Below, one piece after another: positions 15,795 to 25,229 of a DNA stretch of 64,000 nucleotides. Within the stretch, counting starts at the first letter, position 1. Every line of letters begins with the position of its first letter. A program made the translations under genes and the position numbers. Under the pieces are notes generated by a model that ran no database searches, was not told the DNA's origin, and worked only from the letters and a program-made list of their open reading frames with translations. The DNA is from Trinickia dabaoshanensis (lineage in GTDB: Bacteria; Pseudomonadota; Gammaproteobacteria; Burkholderiales; Burkholderiaceae): contig NZ_PNYA01000001.1 of NCBI RefSeq assembly GCF_002879885.1, positions 1 through 64,000 on the forward strand. Reading direction: 5' to 3'.

Positions 15795-18252
15795 CGCGAT
15801 CTCCCTTATGTGGCTTCGCGCTCGCGCGCGAGTAACTGTTTGCCGCCGCGTGCCACTTGTGGCGCAGCATCATTGCGCGCATCGGTTGGGCGAACGCGCG
15901 CCGGGCCGCGGCGTAGGTCGCGAGCTTCGCGCACACGCGCGCATTGACGCTATCGGGCGCAAACACGCCTTGCGCATCGGCTACGCCTGCCGGCACACCC
16001 GTCAGCAACTCGATGGCTTCGTCCGCCGACGCCACCGCATAAACGTGAAACCGCCCCGCCGCGGCAGCCTCGACGACATCTTCTCGCAGCATCAAATGCT
16101 TGATGTTCGCGCGCGGGATGACGACGCCTTGCTCGCCCGTCAGCCCCCTCGCCGCGCATAGATCGAAGAAGCCTTCGATCTTCTCGTTCACGCCGCCGAT
16201 CGCTTGCACTTCGCCGTATTGGTTGATCGAGCCCGTCACGGCGAGCGATTGCTTGATCGGGACATCGCTGAGCGACGACACGAGTGCGCACAACTCCGCC
16301 ACCGACGCGCTATCGCCCTCCACTTCGCCGTAAGTCTGCTCGAACGTGAGGCTCGCCGCGAGGCATGGCGGCTGAGTGCTGGAGTAACGCGCCGTGAGAT
16401 AGGCCGCGAGCGTCATGACGGCTTTGGAATGAATATTGCCGCCGAGCTTGGCCTCGCGCTGAATATCGACGACTTCGCCCTCGCCCAAATGCGTGCGTGC
16501 CGTGATCCGGGCCGGCTGACCGAACGCCGCGCCGCCGAACTGCGTCACCCACAGACCGTTCACTTGTCCGGCGCGAGCGCCGTCGGTATCGATCAAGAGC
16601 GTCCCGCGCAGCATCGCTTCGCGCAAGTGTTCGCGCACGCGGTCATGACGCGCGAGCTGCGCGGCGATCGCCCGCACCACGTCTTGCCGTTCCACCGCCT
16701 GCGCCTGACGGTCGCGCGCATGGAAGTCGGCCTCGCGGAGCAAATCCGCCAGCGTGCGCATATGCAGCGAGAGCTTTTCGGCATCGCCGGCATTGCGCGC
16801 CTGCTGCTCCACGACGCGCATCACGGCGTCACGGGACAACGGCAGCAGTCCATGCGAACGCGCGACCGACGCCACGAGGCGCGCGTAGCGCGCGTGATTC
16901 GCGCCGTCGCGCGGCAGGTCGTCTTCGAAATCGGCCGGTACCTTGAAGAGCTGAGCGAAATCGGGATCGAGCTCGTAGAGCATGTAATACAGCCAGCGAT
17001 CGCCGAACAGCACGACCTTGACGTCGAGTGCGATCGGTTCCGGCTCGAGCGAGACGGTGCTGACCATGCTGAACATTTCGGCCAGCGATTCGATGCGCAC
17101 TTCCCGCTTGAATAGCGCTCGCTTGAGCGCTTCCCAGGCGAACGGCTGGCGCAATACCTTGTCCATCTCGAGCAGCAGGTAGCCGCCGTTCGCGCGATGC
17201 AGATCGCCGGGCTTGATCAACGTGAAGTCGGTGACGAGCGTGCCGAACATGGCGCGATGTTCGACGCGGCCGATCAGGTTTTGATACGACGGGAAGTCTT
17301 GAAAGACGACCGGCGCGCCCATCGCCGCTTCTTGATCGAGCAGCACGTTGACGCGATAGCGCGAGAACACCGAATCGCCGGCCGGCATCTCGCCCTCGGG
17401 CGTTTTGCGAAACGCGTCGACGTTGTCGAGCACGTCCAGTTGCACGGCGTCCAGATACGCCATGACGAGCGGCAGATCGGTGAAATCGCGTTTGACGTCG
17501 TCCACCAAATGCGACACCGCCGCTAGCGCCACTTCCCGATTCAGCGAGCGAATCCGCTCGCGTCGCTCCTTGTGCCATACCGGCACCTGCCGGAGCAATT
17601 TCTCGAGTTGCTCTTTGAGCCCGCCGATGCTCGCCTCGATCGCTGCGCGTTCATTGGGGGGCAACGCTTCGTATTGCTCCTCGTTCAGCGTCTCGCCGCC
17701 GTGCATCGGCGCGAGCGAAAAGCCCATCGGCGTGCGGATCAGCGCCACGTTGTGCCGCTGGGCCTCGTCGCCGAGCGCGGCGAACGCCCGTTCGTGGCGC
17801 TCGTTGAACTCCGTATCGATGCGCTCGGCCTGCGCGCGATACGAATCGCTTTCGAACGTCGCCGGGATCACGACTTTCAACTCCTCGACGAGTTGGTCCA
17901 TTTCATGGTGCAACGTCGTGGCGCGGCCCGGCGGCAAGCGCAGCGCATGCGGCTTGTGCGGCTGTTCGAAATCGTTGACGTAGCACCAACCGTCCGGCGC
18001 ATGCTCGGCTTTCGCGCGCGCGCCGATGATCCGCTCGAGCACCGTGCGCTTACCCGCTCCGGTGGGGCCGAGCACGAACAAGTTGTAACCGTCGTGCCCG
18101 ATCCCGACGCCGACCCGGATCGCCTCGAGCGCGCGGTCTTGTCCGACGATTTCTTCCGGTTCCGGCAACTCCTCGGTCGTAATGAAGTCGAAATGCTTCG
18201 GATCGCACGTTCGGCGCAGGCAATCGGGTGTAAGACGCAGTGTATGGGTCAT
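15787..18252 (-). CDS. LonB-type ATP-dependent protease
   Basis: This is an 821-residue protein of the AAA plus Lon-proteolytic-domain type often annotated as Lon-like or LonB. Walker A GPTGAGKRT lies at residues 62-70 and an AAA/Lon insertion region follows. The C-terminal protease domain has the Ser-Lys dyad in GDSASVAELCALVSSLSD and GGVNEKIEGFFDLC. The start MTHTLRLTPDCLRRTCDP was chosen because the longer frame begins inside an FNR-type box (18356-18369) and the predicted start site is near 18277. Such proteases degrade damaged or regulatory proteins. It is distinct from housekeeping Lon, lacking the Lon N-terminal substrate domain. Confidence 0.88.
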   Translation of the reverse strand: MTHTLRLTPDCLRRTCDPKHFDFITTEELPEPEEIVGQDRALEAIRVGVGIGHDGYNLFVLGPTGAGKRTVLERIIGARAKAEHAPDGWCYVNDFEQPHKPHALRLPPGRATTLHHEMDQLVEELKVVIPATFESDSYRAQAERIDTEFNERHERAFAALGDEAQRHNVALIRTPMGFSLAPMHGGETLNEEQYEALPPNERAAIEASIGGLKEQLEKLLRQVPVWHKERRERIRSLNREVALAAVSHLVDDVKRDFTDLPLVMAYLDAVQLDVLDNVDAFRKTPEGEMPAGDSVFSRYRVNVLLDQEAAMGAPVVFQDFPSYQNLIGRVEHRAMFGTLVTDFTLIKPGDLHRANGGYLLLEMDKVLRQPFAWEALKRALFKREVRIESLAEMFSMVSTVSLEPEPIALDVKVVLFGDRWLYYMLYELDPDFAQLFKVPADFEDDLPRDGANHARYARLVASVARSHGLLPLSRDAVMRVVEQQARNAGDAEKLSLHMRTLADLLREADFHARDRQAQAVERQDVVRAIAAQLARHDRVREHLREAMLRGTLLIDTDGARAGQVNGLWVTQFGGAAFGQPARITARTHLGEGEVVDIQREAKLGGNIHSKAVMTLAAYLTARYSSTQPPCLAASLTFEQTYGEVEGDSASVAELCALVSSLSDVPIKQSLAVTGSINQYGEVQAIGGVNEKIEGFFDLCAARGLTGEQGVVIPRANIKHLMLREDVVEAAAAGRFHVYAVASADEAIELLTGVPAGVADAQGVFAPDSVNARVCAKLATYAAARRAFAQPMRAMMLRHKWHAAANSYSRASAKPHKGDRDE

Positions 18253-18283
18253 GGCAGCCAGTGGGGACGAAGCGATGCCATCC

Positions 18284-18324
18284 ATCGTGCCCCGCCGGCG
18301 GCGGCGGCCCTTGATCGTCGTCAA
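18284..18324 (-). promoter_or_regulatory. FNR/ANR-type promoter of the LonB-type protease operon
   Basis: The box TTGATCGTCGTCAA lies at 18311-18324. A weak -10 CACGAT (18284-18289, minus strand, 3 of 6) gives a start near 18277, 25 bp before the chosen ATG. Confidence 0.5.
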
Positions 18325-18355
18325 GCAAGCGCGCGCCTCGCGGCGACTCCCCGGC

Positions 18356-18397
18356 TTGATGCCGATCAACAGCCGCTTCGCTGCCGGTGTCTACGAT
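18356..18397 (+). promoter_or_regulatory. FNR/ANR-type promoter of the 137-residue protein gene
   Basis: A perfect box TTGATGCCGATCAA lies at 18356-18369, followed by -10 TACGAT at 18392-18397 (4 of 6). The predicted start near 18404 puts the box at -41.5. It is 45 bp from the box of the divergent protease gene. Confidence 0.65.
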
Positions 18398-18479
18398 GGT
18401 CATGATCGTCCCGTGGGCCCGTGCCACCGAGGCGCGTACGAAAAATCGAGGGCCGCATCGCTGCGGCAAGGAGCATCGC

Positions 18480-18893
18480 ATGGACGAGAATCACGAACGC
18501 CGGGCCTTGCTGTTGCACCTGGGTGGCGTGCTGCGCACGGCCAGCCTGCTGATGGAGCATGAAGGCCTCGAGCAAACGCTGGGCGAGTTGATCGAAGGTC
18601 AGCCGCTCTTGGCCGATGTCCCGCTGCTCGAATACGCATACGAACGGATGACCGTGCCGGAGTTCGCCGCCGCCGCGCTACGCGCGTTTTGCCTATGGCC
18701 GCAACTGCTGCTGGAAACGCCGCTCGACCATGCGGCATTGGCCGCGCCGGTACGCGAGCACCTTTTTGCGGGCAATCCTCAGGGTTGGTCGGCCTACGCC
18801 GCCTCGCTGCAGGCCGACGTGCCCTGGTTTGGCAAGCCGGCGGCCGTACCGAACGGCCACTCCGGCGACCTCGACGTGCGCCGCACGGCCTAG
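18480..18893 (+). CDS. Hypothetical protein, 137 residues, predicted anaerobically induced
   Basis: The ATG follows AAGGAG by 7 bp, which is why the upstream in-frame ATG at 18387 was rejected. The protein (MDENHERRALLLHLGGVLR at the start) is mostly alpha-helical with several leucine-rich amphipathic helices (EGLEQTLGELIEG, FAAAALRAFCLWPQLLL). There is no signal peptide or obvious membrane segment and no family I recognise. It has its own well-formed FNR-type promoter, divergent from the LonB-type protease, so a role in low-oxygen physiology is likely while the molecular function is unknown. Confidence 0.75.
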   Translation: MDENHERRALLLHLGGVLRTASLLMEHEGLEQTLGELIEGQPLLADVPLLEYAYERMTVPEFAAAALRAFCLWPQLLLETPLDHAALAAPVREHLFAGNPQGWSAYAASLQADVPWFGKPAAVPNGHSGDLDVRRTA

Positions 18894-19097
18894 CGCGACG
18901 GTACCCGCGATCGGCAGCCCCGGCCGAAGCAATCGGGCCGCACCGGGCGATTGAACTTGCGCCGATCGTCCCCAACTGCCGTGGCATACGAACGCCGTGC
19001 CTTCGCCCCGCGCTTTCGTTAGCGGTCCTAAACGGTTGCCGATGCAGCCTGCGGTTCGTCCTCTGTTCTGCTTGAGCGGGTCGTCCCCGTCGATCAA

Positions 19098-20336
19098 ATG
19101 AATCTGCACACGAATGCGTCGCCCGACGCGCCCTCTCTCGGCCTGTGCGCTCCGTTAGCCGAGCGCCCGGGTCATGCCGACACGCTCGCGCAATTGCTCG
19201 CTCTAGCGGCGCGGCAAGGCTATCTGACCGAGGCGGACTTGGCCGATGCGTTAGCCGACGACGACACGCTGACCGATGCCGTGCTGGCCGCGTTATCGGA
19301 GGTGGGAATCGCCGTGCTCGAGGAGCGGCCGCTCGCTAGCGGCTTCGAGATCGACGAGCCGGTCGATAGCGAATCCCTCGAACAGGCCAGCGCCGTGCTG
19401 AGCGACGCGGCGGCGGGCGCGCGCGCGTCGACCGAACCGTTGACGGTCTTCACGCGGCGCATGCAAGCGGTGCCGCTTTTGACGCGCGAGGGCGAGATCG
19501 CGCTGGCGATGGAAATCGAGGCCGGACGCGAGGTATTGCGCGAGGCGGCCGCGAACGATTCGGCCTCCCCCGCCCGGCAGCGCGAGATCGCGGCCGCCCA
19601 AGCGCGCATCGCACGCGCCACCGCCCGCATGGTGGAAGCCAATCTACGGCTCGTGCTGTCGATCGCCAAGCGCTACCAGCATCGAGGGCTCGATTTGGCG
19701 GACCTCGTGCAGGAAGGCAACCTGGGCCTCATGCGCGCCGTCGAGAATTTCGAGTACCGGCGCGGCTTCAAGTTTTCGACCTATGCGACCTGGTGGATCC
19801 GCCAAGCCGTGTCGCGCGCGGTGGCCGATCGCGCACGCACGATCCGCGTGCCGGTTCATGTGAGCGAAGAGGCGAGCCGCGTCTGGCGTGCCGCCCATCA
19901 AATTCATCAGCGAACGGGGGCGCGGGCGAGCGTCGACGAACTCGCCGCGCTCACCGATCTTGCGCCGGACAAGCTGCGAGCGTTGCTCGCTTTGCCCGCC
20001 GAACCGATGTCGCTCGATGCGCCGATGGCCGACGGCGAGGTGTCGCTGACCGATGCGATCGAAGATGAAACGGGCGTCGATCCGTTCGAGGCACTGGCCG
20101 GCCACCGCCTGAACGCTTGCGTGGCCTCGCTGCTGAAAACGATGCCGCCCGAGCAGGCCGATGTGTTGCGTCAGCGCTTCGGCATCGGCGACGACGTCCC
20201 GCGCACGTACGATGAGATCGCGCAACGGACCGGGGTCTCGCGCGAGCGCATCCGGCGCATCGAAAGGCAGGCGCTCGACGCGCTACGTGCGTCGGCCGGT
20301 GCGCGCGCCGCGCACGATTTCATCGAAGCGGCCTGA
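19098..20336 (+). CDS. RpoD-like sigma-70 factor (second, short paralogue)
   Basis: This is a 412-residue sigma factor. An N-terminal segment (about residues 28-75, [20 protein letters not shown]) resembles region 1.1. Region 1.2 follows ([21 protein letters not shown]), then region 2 ([35 protein letters not shown]), region 3 and region 4.2 ([20 protein letters not shown]). The long non-conserved region of housekeeping RpoD is absent, so this is not the primary sigma factor (usually over 600 residues here). Within this locus it could direct a stress or low-oxygen regulon. No ribosome site or FNR-type box was found upstream; a start further inside is possible. Confidence 0.88.
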   Translation: MNLHTNASPDAPSLGLCAPLAERPGHADTLAQLLALAARQGYLTEADLADALADDDTLTDAVLAALSEVGIAVLEERPLASGFEIDEPVDSESLEQASAVLSDAAAGARASTEPLTVFTRRMQAVPLLTREGEIALAMEIEAGREVLREAAANDSASPARQREIAAAQARIARATARMVEANLRLVLSIAKRYQHRGLDLADLVQEGNLGLMRAVENFEYRRGFKFSTYATWWIRQAVSRAVADRARTIRVPVHVSEEASRVWRAAHQIHQRTGARASVDELAALTDLAPDKLRALLALPAEPMSLDAPMADGEVSLTDAIEDETGVDPFEALAGHRLNACVASLLKTMPPEQADVLRQRFGIGDDVPRTYDEIAQRTGVSRERIRRIERQALDALRASAGARAAHDFIEAA

Positions 20337-20358
20337 GCGTACGCGGCGGCGCACGAGC

Positions 20359-20398
20359 ATGGGTCCGCCCGGGCGCAACGCGCGCCGGGCGGACCCAT
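20359..20398. terminator. Hairpin between convergent sigma factor and prolyl oligopeptidase genes
   Basis: ATGGGTCCGCCCGG pairs with CCGGGCGGACCCAT around a short GC-rich loop, a 14-bp perfect stem. There is no T-tract, so it may act with Rho or simply as a transcript-end stabiliser for both genes. Confidence 0.6.
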
Positions 20399-20422
20399 CG
20401 GCTCACTGCCGATCGGTACCGA

Positions 20423-22609
20423 TCAATGCGATTTCGGCTGAAACGCGCTGGCGCCCGTTTGCCAGAGCGAGAACGCCCATTCGTCGGCAAAACGATCGGC
20501 CGTTTGCTTCACGCTCGAGCCGATGCCATGCCCCGCATCGTAGTCGACGCGCAGCAACACGGGACGACCGCTCGATGTCGCCGCTTGCACGCGCGCCGTC
20601 ATCTTGAGCATGTGCCACGGCGATACGCGCGGATCGTTGGCGCCCGTCGTGAACATGACGGCCGGATACTGCGTGCCGTCATGAATGTGCGCGTACGCGC
20701 TCATCGAATACACGCCGTGGAACCCGGCTTCGGTCGAGGTGGAGCCCATCTCGGGCACGTTCGGCGGCCCGTTCGGTTCCGTCTCGAAGCGCAGCGTATC
20801 GGACACGCCCACGTCGTCGAGCACGACTCGGAACAGCCCCGGATCGATCGTCAGAGCCCCGCCCATCACGATACCGCCCGCGCTGCGCCCGTTCGCAACC
20901 AGATATTCGCGGCGCGTGTAACCGTGATCGATCATGTAATGCGCGCCCGCCAGGAAGTCGAACATCGTGTTGATCTTCCACTGCTTTTGGCCGGCCCGGT
21001 GCCAAGCGTCGCCGTACTCGCCGCCGCCTCGCATATGCACGACGGTCATGATGCCGCCTTGTTCGAACCAGGCTCGCCACGCGGCTTGGTAGTTCGGATC
21101 CATCGACAAGCCGTAACTGCCGTAACCGTAGATGATCGTCGGATGCGTGCCGTCGAGCTTGATGTCCTTCTTCGAGATGATCGATACCGGAACGCGCGTG
21201 CCGTCGTAGCTGGTGGCGAACGTTTCCACCGCCTGCAAGTCGTCCGCCTCCGTCTTCGACGGCGGAATCAAGCCCGTGTCCACCGCGCCCGCCGCACCGG
21301 GGGCGTAAGCGAACTCGCGCGGCGACTTCGTCCAGCTATGCAACGCGAACATGACGCCGGGCAGCTTCTCGTCGGTTGCGAGGTCGTGGATCGCGCCCGC
21401 GAAGGGCATTGCGATCGTCGCGTCGCCCTTGCCGTCGAAGCCGGTTCGATGCAGTTCGAACGTGGCCCCGGCGCGCTCCGCCAGATAGATGCCGTCGGCG
21501 CCGAGCGCGAACGAATCGATCACGTTCGAGCCCTCCGGCACGACGACCTGCGCATGAGCGAGATCGGGATGCGCGAGCGGTGCCGAGACGATCTTGAAGC
21601 GCGGCGCGTCTTTGCCCGTCTGCGCATAGAGCCGGTCGCCGTGCAGTTGCACATCGACGACGCCATCCTCGGGGTTGGCGATCTTATGCCAGGGCGTATC
21701 GGCGCCGTGAATGTCTGCGAGGCGTGTCACGTAGAACGTATTCGGGTTGTTGTCCATATTGTGATTGGCCACCGCCACCGCGTACGGCGAGTCGGGCGAC
21801 ACCATCACATAGGCGGCTTGCCCTTCGGGCACGTCCACCTTCGGCGATACGCCGCGGCCGAAGACGGCCACGTCGCCGTCGCCGTTCTCGTTTTTTCCCA
21901 GCACGTGCACACGCGCCACGGCGTTGTATTCTCTCAGCGCGGGGGGCGTATCCGGCCCGACCTTCGGGTAGCGCAGATAGAAGAACGAACGGTTGTCGCT
22001 ACGCCAGGACACGATGCACGAGCTCGTCCGATCGATCGATTCGGCGAGTTGACGGCCGCTTTGGACGTCGATCACGTGCAATACGCTTTGCTCCGAGCCC
22101 CCTTCCGAGATTCCGTAGGCGACGTAGCGGCCGTCCCACGACGGCATGTACCAGTCGAGCGCGAAATGACGCGAGCTATCGGTCGAGAGCTTCGCCGGAT
22201 CGACGAGCACGTGTTCTTCGCCGCTCACGCCGTCGCGATAGGCCAGCTTGAGCAGGTTATCGCCGGCGGCGGCCGTTTGATAGAACAGCCGATGCCCGCG
22301 CCGCGTGAAACTCATGCGCCGCAAATCGCCGCCCATCAGCGATTCGACGCGCTGGGAGAGCGCCTCGCGCGCGGGAATCGCGGCGAGCACGCGGCGCGTG
22401 TAATCGTTTTGGCCCTTCATCCAGCTCTGGACTTCGGGGTCCTGCAGGTTCTCCATGTAGCGGTAATTGTCCACGACGGGCGTGCCGAAGTAGACGTTCT
22501 CGACGGGACGCACGGGGGCGACGGGGGGAAGATCGGCGGACCAGGAAGCGCTCGAGGCGGTCAGACAGGACAACAGTGTTACGGCTAACAGCGGATTGTT
22601 TTGTTTCAT
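20423..22609 (-). CDS. Secreted prolyl oligopeptidase family serine peptidase (S9A)
   Basis: This 728-residue protein has a signal peptide of about 24 residues (MKQNNPLLAVTLLSCLTASS, cleavage near WSA-D). An N-terminal beta-propeller is followed by the alpha/beta hydrolase domain. The triad is visible: Ser in VANGRSAGGIVMGG, Asp in TTGANDPRVSPWH and His in DYDAGHGIGSS. GYGSYGLSMDPNYQ is a classical family motif. It should cleave proline-containing oligopeptides in the periplasm. TTGGAGCG precedes the ATG. It is a single-gene unit, convergent with the sigma factor gene, with no FNR-type box. Confidence 0.93.
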   Translation of the reverse strand: MKQNNPLLAVTLLSCLTASSASWSADLPPVAPVRPVENVYFGTPVVDNYRYMENLQDPEVQSWMKGQNDYTRRVLAAIPAREALSQRVESLMGGDLRRMSFTRRGHRLFYQTAAAGDNLLKLAYRDGVSGEEHVLVDPAKLSTDSSRHFALDWYMPSWDGRYVAYGISEGGSEQSVLHVIDVQSGRQLAESIDRTSSCIVSWRSDNRSFFYLRYPKVGPDTPPALREYNAVARVHVLGKNENGDGDVAVFGRGVSPKVDVPEGQAAYVMVSPDSPYAVAVANHNMDNNPNTFYVTRLADIHGADTPWHKIANPEDGVVDVQLHGDRLYAQTGKDAPRFKIVSAPLAHPDLAHAQVVVPEGSNVIDSFALGADGIYLAERAGATFELHRTGFDGKGDATIAMPFAGAIHDLATDEKLPGVMFALHSWTKSPREFAYAPGAAGAVDTGLIPPSKTEADDLQAVETFATSYDGTRVPVSIISKKDIKLDGTHPTIIYGYGSYGLSMDPNYQAAWRAWFEQGGIMTVVHMRGGGEYGDAWHRAGQKQWKINTMFDFLAGAHYMIDHGYTRREYLVANGRSAGGIVMGGALTIDPGLFRVVLDDVGVSDTLRFETEPNGPPNVPEMGSTSTEAGFHGVYSMSAYAHIHDGTQYPAVMFTTGANDPRVSPWHMLKMTARVQAATSSGRPVLLRVDYDAGHGIGSSVKQTADRFADEWAFSLWQTGASAFQPKSH

Positions 22610-22724
22610 TGTTGTGTTCGCTCCAAGTAACGACGCGCAAGATTAACGTGCCGCGCGCAACGGCGATAGTAGAGCGTTTGCTCGAGTCGCGGCGCGAAGC
22701 GCGCAGTTCACCCGCCGGCGGGTC

Positions 22725-23597
22725 TCAGAGCCCTTGCTCGAACGCGTGCGCGACGACGTCGATGAACGCCTGGATACGCGCCGTCTTGTACAGATCGGCA
22801 TGCGCCACGAGCCAGACGTCGAACCGATCGACCCGGCCGCGCATCACACGGACGAGCTCCGGTTCCTCATCCGCGCGGAAGCACGGGAGTTCCGTCACGC
22901 CTAGGCCGGCGATCGCCGCTTCGAACAGCATCATGGTCGATGAAGTCTGGAACGCGACGCAGCCTCGGTGGATGGGCTCGCCGCATAGCGATTCCCACAT
23001 CGAGGGCACGAGCGTGCGCTGGTACATCAGCAAGTCGTGTCCTTCGAACGCACTGCCCTCGCGGGGCTCGCCTCGTGCGGCCAAATACGCGCGCGACGCG
23101 TAGACGCCCGATTCGAGCTGAGCCAGGCGGCGCACGATGAGATCGGGCGATTCGGGCCGCAGCGTACGAATGGCGACGTCGGCCTCGCGCCGCGTCAAGT
23201 TGGCGAGACCGGCCGAGGTCACGCAAACGACGTCGATCCCGGGATGCGCGGCCCGCAGCTTCGCGATCGCCGGGACGACGAACCGCTTACCGAGCGAGTC
23301 GGTCGTGGCAACGCGGATCGTGCCGGACAGTTGCTCGTCCATCCCGACGATGCGCCGCTCGATTTGATGCACGGCCTGCTCGATCGCCTCGGCCGGCGCA
23401 ATCATGGCCTCGCCCGCGCTCGTCAGCACGTACATCGTCGGCGTGCGTAGAAAGAGCCGCGCCGACAGCGCCTCCTCGAGCGCGGCGATGCGCCGGCCGA
23501 CCGTCGCTTGATCCACGCCTAGGCGCGATGCCGCGCCGCGCAAGGTGCCCGTTCGCGCAACGGCCAAAAAAAAGCGTGCGTTGTCCCAATTCGTCAT
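22725..23597 (-). CDS. LysR-family transcriptional regulator
   Basis: This is a 290-residue regulator. The N-terminal winged helix (NARFFLAVARTGTLRGAASR, LGVDQATVGRRIAALEEAL) is followed by a type 2 periplasmic-binding effector domain. The HTH resembles the group that controls divergent efflux or metabolic genes. It is transcribed away from the MFS gene with a 155-bp spacer containing inverted repeats, so it probably regulates that transporter and itself. The inducer is unknown. Confidence 0.93.
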   Translation of the reverse strand: MTNWDNARFFLAVARTGTLRGAASRLGVDQATVGRRIAALEEALSARLFLRTPTMYVLTSAGEAMIAPAEAIEQAVHQIERRIVGMDEQLSGTIRVATTDSLGKRFVVPAIAKLRAAHPGIDVVCVTSAGLANLTRREADVAIRTLRPESPDLIVRRLAQLESGVYASRAYLAARGEPREGSAFEGHDLLMYQRTLVPSMWESLCGEPIHRGCVAFQTSSTMMLFEAAIAGLGVTELPCFRADEEPELVRVMRGRVDRFDVWLVAHADLYKTARIQAFIDVVAHAFEQGL

Positions 23598-23642
23598 GGC
23601 GATTTACGAGAATCCGTAGCGTTGTCGAGGCGATTCGAGCCG

Positions 23643-23669
23643 ATGCATTTTTGCATCACCCGAGTGCAA
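23643..23669. promoter_or_regulatory. Possible LysR operator between LysR and MFS genes
   Basis: ATGCA-TTTT-TGCAT (23643-23656) overlaps TTGCA-N9-TGCAA (23651-23655 and 23665-23669). The second arrangement fits the T-N11-A style of LysR sites. No experimental support. Confidence 0.4.
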
Positions 23670-23752
23670 ATTCACCACTTTATTGCAGCAGGCTCAGTCT
23701 ATAGACTTCCGCCATTGCCGACATCGAGCGATGCTGCAAAAAGGAGGCGTTT

Positions 23753-25189
23753 ATGACGGACTGCGCGGTGGAACCGCTTTATCCCGACCCGGCCGAGGGG
23801 CGCGCCGCCGCCGTGCGCCGTCGCTTGGCGCTCGTTCTCGTGGCAAGCGGAATGTTCATGGCGGTCCTCGACACGACGATCGTCAACGTCGCGCTGCCCT
23901 CGATGCGCGCGCATCTTCATGCCTCGGTGAGCGGACTGGCCTGGATCGTCGATGCCTACACGCTGAGCTTCGCCGCGCTGATCCTCGCCGGTGGCGTCGC
24001 CTCCGACCGATTCGGCGCGAAGTCCATCTATCTCGCGGGCCTGGCGCTATTCGTCGCAGCTTCCGCCGCATGCGGCCTAGCGCCCTCGGTCGGCACGCTC
24101 GTCGCGGCGCGCTTCGCGCAAGGCATGGGCGCCGCCTTGTTCCTCCCCGCCTCCCTCGCGATCGTCCGCGCGACGTTCGACGATCCCGCCGAGCGCGCTC
24201 GCGCTATCGCCGCCTGGGCGGGCATCGCGTCGATCGCGGCCGCGATCGGGCCGGTAGCCGGCGGCCTGCTCGTCGATGGCTTTGGCTGGCGCAGCGCATT
24301 TCTCGTGAACGTGCCGACGGGCATCGTCGCCTTGGCCGGCGCCTGGATCGTCGTGCGCGCCGATGGGCGGGCCGCGCGTTCGAGCGGCTTCGACGCGAAA
24401 GGCCAGATCGCGAGCACGATCGCGTTGGCGGCGCTATGTTTCACGGCGATCGAATTGCCCACGCGCGGCATGGCCTCGCCCGAGGTGTGGGGTGCGATGG
24501 CCGTCACGATCGTCGCGTCCGCGCTATTGATCGCCGTCGAACGGCGCGCGGCGCACCCGATGGTGCCGCTCGCTTGGTTCCGCAACGCCAAGTTCGTCGC
24601 GATGAACGCGAGCGGTACGCTCGTTTATATCGGCTACTTTTCCGTGCTGTTTTTGTTGAGCCTCTACCTACACGGCGTGCGCGGGCTCGATGCACGGCAA
24701 ACGGGGTTGGCGATGTTGCCGATGGCGGCGAGCCTATCGCTCGGAAACGTCTTGGCCGGCAAGCTGCAAGGCCGCTTGAGCGCCACCCGAATGATGACGA
24801 TCGGCCTTGTGACCGCCACGCTCGCCGGCCCCGCGATGGCGGCGCTCTTGGAGACGAACGCCCCTTGGGCTTTTGTCATCGTGGCAATGGCCGGGTTCGG
24901 CGCCGGGACGGCGTTGTCGGTGCCGCCCATGATCTCGACCATTCTCGAACAAGTACCGGGCGAATCGGCCGGGGTCGCCTCGGGATTGCTCAACGCGTTG
25001 CGCCAAGCGGGGAGTCTGCTCGGCGTCGCATTCGCCGGTGCCGCCGCGGTGCTGGCCGTACATTTGTCGACGGCGCTAACGGTCGTTGGCGTACTCGCGG
25101 GCGTCACGTACGCGGGCGCCGCCTGCCTGGCCGCTGCGGCGGGACGTGCACGAGGCTATTCGGCCGGCGAGCGGGCCGCCGTTCGCTGA
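23753..25189 (+). CDS. DHA2-type MFS drug exporter (EmrB/QacA family)
   Basis: This 478-residue transporter has about 14 hydrophobic segments. It carries the D1 motif LDTTIVNVALPSM in helix 1, motif A GGVASDRFGAKSIY and motif C-like GPVAGGLLVDGFGWR. An ideal AAGGAGG precedes the ATG. Proton-driven export of hydrophobic compounds is the usual function. It is divergent from, and probably controlled by, the LysR regulator. Confidence 0.93.
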   Translation: MTDCAVEPLYPDPAEGRAAAVRRRLALVLVASGMFMAVLDTTIVNVALPSMRAHLHASVSGLAWIVDAYTLSFAALILAGGVASDRFGAKSIYLAGLALFVAASAACGLAPSVGTLVAARFAQGMGAALFLPASLAIVRATFDDPAERARAIAAWAGIASIAAAIGPVAGGLLVDGFGWRSAFLVNVPTGIVALAGAWIVVRADGRAARSSGFDAKGQIASTIALAALCFTAIELPTRGMASPEVWGAMAVTIVASALLIAVERRAAHPMVPLAWFRNAKFVAMNASGTLVYIGYFSVLFLLSLYLHGVRGLDARQTGLAMLPMAASLSLGNVLAGKLQGRLSATRMMTIGLVTATLAGPAMAALLETNAPWAFVIVAMAGFGAGTALSVPPMISTILEQVPGESAGVASGLLNALRQAGSLLGVAFAGAAAVLAVHLSTALTVVGVLAGVTYAGAACLAAAAGRARGYSAGERAAVR

Positions 25190-25229
25190 CGCGTCGGCGC
25201 ACCGCCCGGGTCCTGCGGTACATGCGCCG

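Noticed and set aside
20426-22588. 720-codon plus-strand frame opposite the prolyl oligopeptidase
   Set aside because: Arg/His-rich antisense shadow; the minus-strand protein has a signal peptide and full catalytic triad.
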